From CAZHMN01 sp964533705 (lineage in GTDB: Bacteria; Electryoneota; B3-LCP): DNA of 9,316 bases. The position numbers and the translations under genes are program-made. This document shows, piece by piece, positions 6,271-9,316 of the stretch (position 1 is the first letter of the stretch; each line of letters starts with the position of its first letter). The stretch lies in contig CAZHMN010000097.1 of the NCBI GenBank assembly GCA_964533705.1, positions 1-9,316 on the forward strand. Direction: 5' to 3'. Under the pieces are notes generated by a model. It saw only the letters and a program-made list of their open reading frames with translations, did not search any database and was not told where the DNA came from.

Positions 6271-6587
6271 GTGAACCTTTTTGTGGGGATCAATTTCTGC
6301 CGCCTCGATGGAAAGAGAAAAATAACAGGAAAATTATCTTCAATGTGTTCTAGATCACCTCTGTTATGACTGTATTTTACGTATTATAGGCAATCACCAG
6401 AAAAACGAAAGGAGATACCGCGGATCGTTATTGTGATTGATTTCTGCTCTACAGTCAGTCTCGCTCTGTTTACCTCACACCAACTTTCCGCGCCAGCTCC
6501 CGTATACCTAACAACCAAAAGACCCGCAATGAGGGTTATGTAGCTTTTCACCACCAGGATTATCGGCATCTATTTAACGGGGGATAC
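6271..6587. other. Remaining leader/intergenic sequence, no gene recognised
   Basis: Only short open frames without convincing starts are present. An AAAGGAG at 6408-6414 is not followed at proper spacing by a standard start codon. A TATTAT at 6382-6387 could be a -10, but no acceptable -35 lies upstream. I see no tRNA or known RNA motif. Confidence 0.6.
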
Positions 6588-7349
6588 ATGAGCGTTGAAA
6601 AAGCTTCTTTGTTTAAAGTTAGAGTAGATAAAGTTTCGATGATGGAGACCCTCGATCGTTGCGAGCAATTTATTCGCGCTCGCGTGCCTCACCAAATCGT
6701 AGTTGTCAATGTAGCGAAACTAGTCAAAGCGAAAAGGGATAAAGCTTTAAGGCGTATCATCAACAATGCCGACCTGGTCGGCGCCGATGGCGTTCCCCTG
6801 GTTTGGTTATCAAAGCGTCTCGGCAATCCCATACCGGGGCGGGTTAACGGCACTGATTTGATGGAAGAGCTGGTTAGACTCGCCGCCGAAAAAGGATATT
6901 CGATTTATTTCTTGGGGGCCAGACCTGAGGTCGTTCGTAAGGTTGTAAAAATTTATAGCGAGAAATACCCCAGTCTGAAAGTTGCCGGTTATCGGGATGG
7001 CTATTTTCGACCTGAAGAAGAGGGAAAAGTCGCCGATGAAATTCGCGCTAGCGGCGCAGACATCATCTTTTTGGCCTTCGGTTCACCCAAGAAAGAGCAA
7101 TTTGTCAGCCGGTACTTGTATCAAATGAACGTGCCGGTTGTGCACGGAGTCGGCGGCAGCTTTGACGTGGTGGCGGGAGTCACCCGGCGGGCGCCGGTGT
7201 GGATGCAGAACTGGGGACTGGAATGGTTCTACCGCTTCCTGCAGGAACCCCGCCGCATGTGGAAGCGTTACCTTTTCACCAATACGGGTTTCGCCCTGCT
7301 GGTAGGATTGGAACTATTGCGAAGAACGGTGCGCGTACAAAAAGCGTAA
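6588..7349 (+). CDS. WecG/TagA/CpsF family (GT26) glycosyltransferase
   Basis: A 253-aa membrane-associated enzyme of normal family length. GT26 members transfer a sugar such as N-acetylmannosamine or its uronic acid from a UDP donor onto an undecaprenyl-linked acceptor, an early step in teichoic acid, ECA or exopolysaccharide synthesis; the substrate here is not determined. Seen in order: VVVNVAKLVKA (38-48), ADGVPLVW (66-73) with the conserved Asp67, GRVNGTD (84-90), FLGARPE (108-114), FGSPKKE (164-170), GVGGSFDVVAG (187-197), and the basic, aromatic C-terminal tail RAPVWMQNWGLEWFYRFLQE (201-220), which in the family helps membrane association. ATG 6588 has GGGGGA unusually close (3 bases). 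No other gene follows before a terminator, so it looks monocistronic, driven from the long upstream leader. Confidence 0.95.
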   Translation: MSVEKASLFKVRVDKVSMMETLDRCEQFIRARVPHQIVVVNVAKLVKAKRDKALRRIINNADLVGADGVPLVWLSKRLGNPIPGRVNGTDLMEELVRLAAEKGYSIYFLGARPEVVRKVVKIYSEKYPSLKVAGYRDGYFRPEEEGKVADEIRASGADIIFLAFGSPKKEQFVSRYLYQMNVPVVHGVGGSFDVVAGVTRRAPVWMQNWGLEWFYRFLQEPRRMWKRYLFTNTGFALLVGLELLRRTVRVQKA

Positions 7350-7377
7350 TAACATAAAAGGATGCCTCCTCCTTTGG

Positions 7378-7406
7378 CCGGATTCGGTTACGAATCCGGT
7401 TTTTTT
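7378..7406 (+). terminator. Intrinsic terminator after the GT26 gene
   Basis: CCGGATTCG (7378-7386) pairs perfectly with CGAATCCGG (7391-7399) around GTTA, followed at once by seven Ts (7400-7406). It ends the GT26 transcript about 30 bases after its stop and isolates it from the etf operon. Confidence 0.93.
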
Positions 7407-7460
7407 ATTCAGCTATTAGAGCTATTACGGCTTTGCCTTCAGGAAAAACGCAGAAATCGC

Positions 7461-7489
7461 TTGATACGAAACTCGATTTTTTCTATATT
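7461..7489 (+). promoter_or_regulatory. Promoter of the etfBA operon
   Basis: TTGATA (7461-7466, 5/6) and TATATT (7484-7489, 5/6) lie 17 bases apart. The expected start near 7496 gives a leader of about 47 nt ahead of the etfB GTG. Confidence 0.75.
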
Positions 7490-7505
7490 TCCAAATCTAT
7501 AGAAA
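7480..7505. promoter_or_regulatory. Palindrome over the etfB -10 box, candidate operator
   Basis: TTTCTATA (7480-7487) is the exact reverse complement of TATAGAAA (7498-7505), with a 10-base spacer. It covers the -10 box and the predicted transcription start, which is where a repressor would block RNA polymerase. No regulator gene is in the window. Confidence 0.4.
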
Positions 7506-7542
7506 TGATAGTGTAGGTAGGAATTAAATCAAGGAGGTCGCA

Positions 7543-8289
7543 GTGAATATCTTGGTCTGCGTCAAACACGTTCCTGATACCGAGACTGCCGTAAAAATTG
7601 GATCGGATGGCAAGTCCATCCAGACGCAGGATGTTAATTTCATTCTAAACCCTTATGACGAATTTGCCGTCGAAGAGGCCCTGAAAATCAAGGAAGCCCA
7701 GGGCGGTGAAGTTACCTTGATCACTCTTGGCCCGGAAGAAGCGAAGAAAAGTTTGCGCACCGGCCTGGCCATGGGTGCTGATAAGGCCATTCACATCGCC
7801 TGCGACGCCATGCACGACAGCATGACCGTGGCTCGATGCCTGGCCGAGGGAATCAAGGATTTGGCCTATGATCTAATCCTCTGCGGTAAGCAGGCTGTTG
7901 ATGAGGACAACGCTCAGGTGCCCATCATGCTCGCTGAGAAGTTGAACCTTCCCAACGTTTCGGCCGTGGTCAAACTCGAGCTCGGTGATGGAAAGGCCAC
8001 TGCTCATCGCGAATTCGAGGGTGGAATAGAAGTGGTTGAAACTTCGCTTCCGGCGGTGATATCGGCGCAGAAAGGTCTAAATGAACCTCGTTACGCTTCC
8101 CTGAAGGGCATCATGACAGCGAAGAAAAAAGAGATCGCCGATCTGCCCTGCACCTGCGCGGATTCTGATATTGAAGTTTTGGATCTCGCTTATCCCACAC
8201 CTCGTTCGGGCGGCAAGATCGTGGGAGAGGGCAAAGACGCCGTTCCCGAACTGGTGCGATTGCTTCGGGAGGAAGCAAAAGTTCTGTAA
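7543..8289 (+). CDS. etfB: Electron transfer flavoprotein, beta subunit
   Basis: A 248-aa cytoplasmic subunit of the EtfAB flavoprotein, which carries electrons between acyl-CoA or other dehydrogenases and the quinone pool or ferredoxin. Visible family signs: N-terminal MNILVCVKHVPDTE, NPYDEFAVEEAL (36-47), the nucleotide-binding segment CGKQAVDEDNAQVP (114-127), and the beta-subunit signature EFEGGIEVVE (157-166) followed by LNEPRYASLKGIMTAKKK (179-196). The GTG start is supported by AAGGAGG at 7531-7537, 5 bases upstream. It has its own promoter and is followed 62 bases later by etfA. The AQV in the nucleotide loop may favour FAD over AMP binding (electron bifurcation), but this is tentative. 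No partner dehydrogenase is visible. Confidence 0.97.
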   Translation: MNILVCVKHVPDTETAVKIGSDGKSIQTQDVNFILNPYDEFAVEEALKIKEAQGGEVTLITLGPEEAKKSLRTGLAMGADKAIHIACDAMHDSMTVARCLAEGIKDLAYDLILCGKQAVDEDNAQVPIMLAEKLNLPNVSAVVKLELGDGKATAHREFEGGIEVVETSLPAVISAQKGLNEPRYASLKGIMTAKKKEIADLPCTCADSDIEVLDLAYPTPRSGGKIVGEGKDAVPELVRLLREEAKVL

Positions 8290-8313
8290 ATAAGCTCAGA
8301 TAATGAAGATATT

Positions 8314-8332
8314 CTCCCGCTTCGGCTGGGAG
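8314..8332 (+). promoter_or_regulatory. UUCG-tetraloop hairpin between etfB and etfA
   Basis: CTCCCGC (8314-8320) pairs with GC-T-GGGAG (8325-8332) around TTCG, a very stable C(UUCG)G tetraloop, with one bulged U. No T run follows, so it is not an intrinsic terminator. It lies 9 bases before the etfA Shine-Dalgarno site and may stabilise the message or set the etfB:etfA ratio. Confidence 0.6.
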
Positions 8333-8351
8333 TTGCATACAAGGAGGTATA

Positions 8352-9316
8352 ATGAAGGTTTTGATTTTTGTAGAACAGCGCGGAGGGGAATTTCGTAAGG
8401 CGGCTATCGAAGCATTATGTGAAGGCCGTCGGCTGGCTGGTGATGGTGAATTGGCGGCTGTCGTCATCGGTAAGGGCGCATCCGATTTAGGCGGGCAACT
8501 GGCCGCTTATGGGCCTGATCGAATTCTGGCGGCCGATCATCCTTCACTGGAACTCTATTCCACGGAAGGCTATACCAGTGTTCTCCAGAAGGCGGTTGAG
8601 GAAGAAAATCCCGATGTGATTTTAATGGCGGCGACTGCGATGGGCCGGGATCTGGCTCCCAGACTGGGCGCCCGCTTGGACGTTCCGGTTCTGGCGGACG
8701 TTGTGCAGTTATCCTGGGCCGACGGCCATTTAGAAGCGGTGCGGCCTGTGTACGGTGGTAAACTGCTTCAGAATGTCCGCAGTAAAAAATCACCCGGCAT
8801 CGCCACCACCCGCCCCAAAGCTTTCCTCCCCAGCGAACCGGACGCTTCGAAGAGTGCGGAAGTAAAGGCGCTACAAGTTGATCTCTCCGATGTTGATTTC
8901 AGAGCCCAGACGAAACAGGTCCAGTCTGAAGCCGAAGGTATGATCGAGTTAACCGAAGCGGATTTCGTGGTTTCCGGGGGCCGGGGACTGAAAGGCACCG
9001 AGAATTTCAAGATGCTGGAAGAATTGGCGAAAGTGCTTGGCGGTGCTGTGGGTGCCTCCCGTGCCGCGGTTGATTCCGGCTGGCGGTCGCACGGCGATCA
9101 GGTCGGCCAGACCGGTAAGGTCGTAGCGCCGACGCTTTACATTGCCTGCGGCATTTCCGGAGCTATCCAGCATCTGGCTGGCATGACCTCATCGAAGGTG
9201 ATCGTGGCCATAAATAAAGATCCCGATGCGCCTATTTTTAAGGTGGCGGATTACGGCGTAGTCGGAGACGTCATGGAAGTCGTTCCGGCGTTGACGGAAG
9301 CGATTAAAGCAGTAAA
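8352..9316 (+). CDS. etfA: Electron transfer flavoprotein, alpha subunit (3' end cut by window)
   Basis: The FAD-binding partner of EtfB. The frame is open from ATG 8352 to the window edge with no stop: 321 codons plus two bases, close to the usual 315-330 aa, so only a few residues are probably missing. The N-terminal domain begins MKVLIFVEQRGGEFRKAA. The C-terminal FAD domain shows SGGRG (208-212), SRAAVDSGW (236-244), the alpha-subunit signature LYIACGISGAIQH (262-274), VAIN (Asn288), and DPDAPIFKVADYGVVGD (290-306). AAGGAGG at 8341-8347 lies 4 bases before the ATG, an excellent but close ribosome site. It is the second gene of the etfBA operon, co-transcribed from the promoter at 7461-7489; genes further downstream are not visible. 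Confidence 0.96.
   Translation, partial: MKVLIFVEQRGGEFRKAAIEALCEGRRLAGDGELAAVVIGKGASDLGGQLAAYGPDRILAADHPSLELYSTEGYTSVLQKAVEEENPDVILMAATAMGRDLAPRLGARLDVPVLADVVQLSWADGHLEAVRPVYGGKLLQNVRSKKSPGIATTRPKAFLPSEPDASKSAEVKALQVDLSDVDFRAQTKQVQSEAEGMIELTEADFVVSGGRGLKGTENFKMLEELAKVLGGAVGASRAAVDSGWRSHGDQVGQTGKVVAPTLYIACGISGAIQHLAGMTSSKVIVAINKDPDAPIFKVADYGVVGDVMEVVPALTEAIKAV

Noticed and set aside
6382..6387. TATTAT as the -10 of a promoter close to the GT26 gene
   Set aside because: No acceptable -35 at 16-18 bases upstream.
6384..6569. 61-codon minus-strand open frame with a hydrophobic N-terminus
   Set aside because: No Shine-Dalgarno site before its ATG and no recognisable family; it lies within the leader of the GT26 gene. 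A real small membrane protein is not excluded.

Overview
The window is bacterial chromosomal DNA: closely spaced genes, clear Shine-Dalgarno sites, and sigma-70-type promoters. The content (Wzx-like flippase, GT4 and GT26 glycosyltransferases, an exosortase-like membrane protein, an EtfBA pair) suggests a diderm environmental bacterium. Taxonomy cannot be fixed from sequence reading alone; an uncultured lineage of the FCB or delta-proteobacterial type is only a guess.

Layout. Positions 1-600 contain no gene and are a mosaic of dispersed repeats: a perfect 55-bp direct repeat, a long inverted repeat, two 35-bp palindromic elements and a perfect 10-bp hairpin. The second 55-bp copy runs into the 5' end of the next open frame, so the real start there is probably 605. 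Positions 605-3154 (+) encode an 849-aa membrane protein. Its N-terminal multi-pass half looks like the exosortase/archaeosortase fold with the catalytic Cys missing, and it is fused to two glutamine-amidotransferase-like (GATase1/DUF4350-like) domains. Converging on it is a two-gene minus-strand operon: Wzx-type flippase (5590-4346), then a GT4 glycosyltransferase (4349-3195). The two are translationally overlapped and have a near-consensus promoter at 5642-5670.

Positions 5591-6587 form an almost 1-kb AT-rich intergenic region with no convincing protein gene. It holds the minus-strand promoter, an AT-rich palindrome, and two successive plus-strand promoter-plus-hairpin-plus-U-tract units (5806-5932 and 5982-6270). 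These could be one or two small RNAs, or an attenuated leader for the following gene. Positions 6588-7349 (+) encode a WecG/TagA/CpsF (GT26) glycosyltransferase ending at a strong intrinsic terminator. A separate transcription unit follows: strong promoter with an overlapping palindrome, etfB, an intercistronic UUCG hairpin, and etfA, which runs off the right edge.

How it fits together. GT26, GT4 and flippase enzymes make and export a lipid-linked surface polysaccharide, and exosortase-family proteins commonly sit beside such loci. The left two thirds therefore read as part of a surface-polysaccharide region. The EtfBA pair is central energy metabolism (flavin electron transfer) and looks unrelated. 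The most unusual items are the exosortase-like/GATase fusion and the RNA-like structures in the 5.6-6.6 kb gap.
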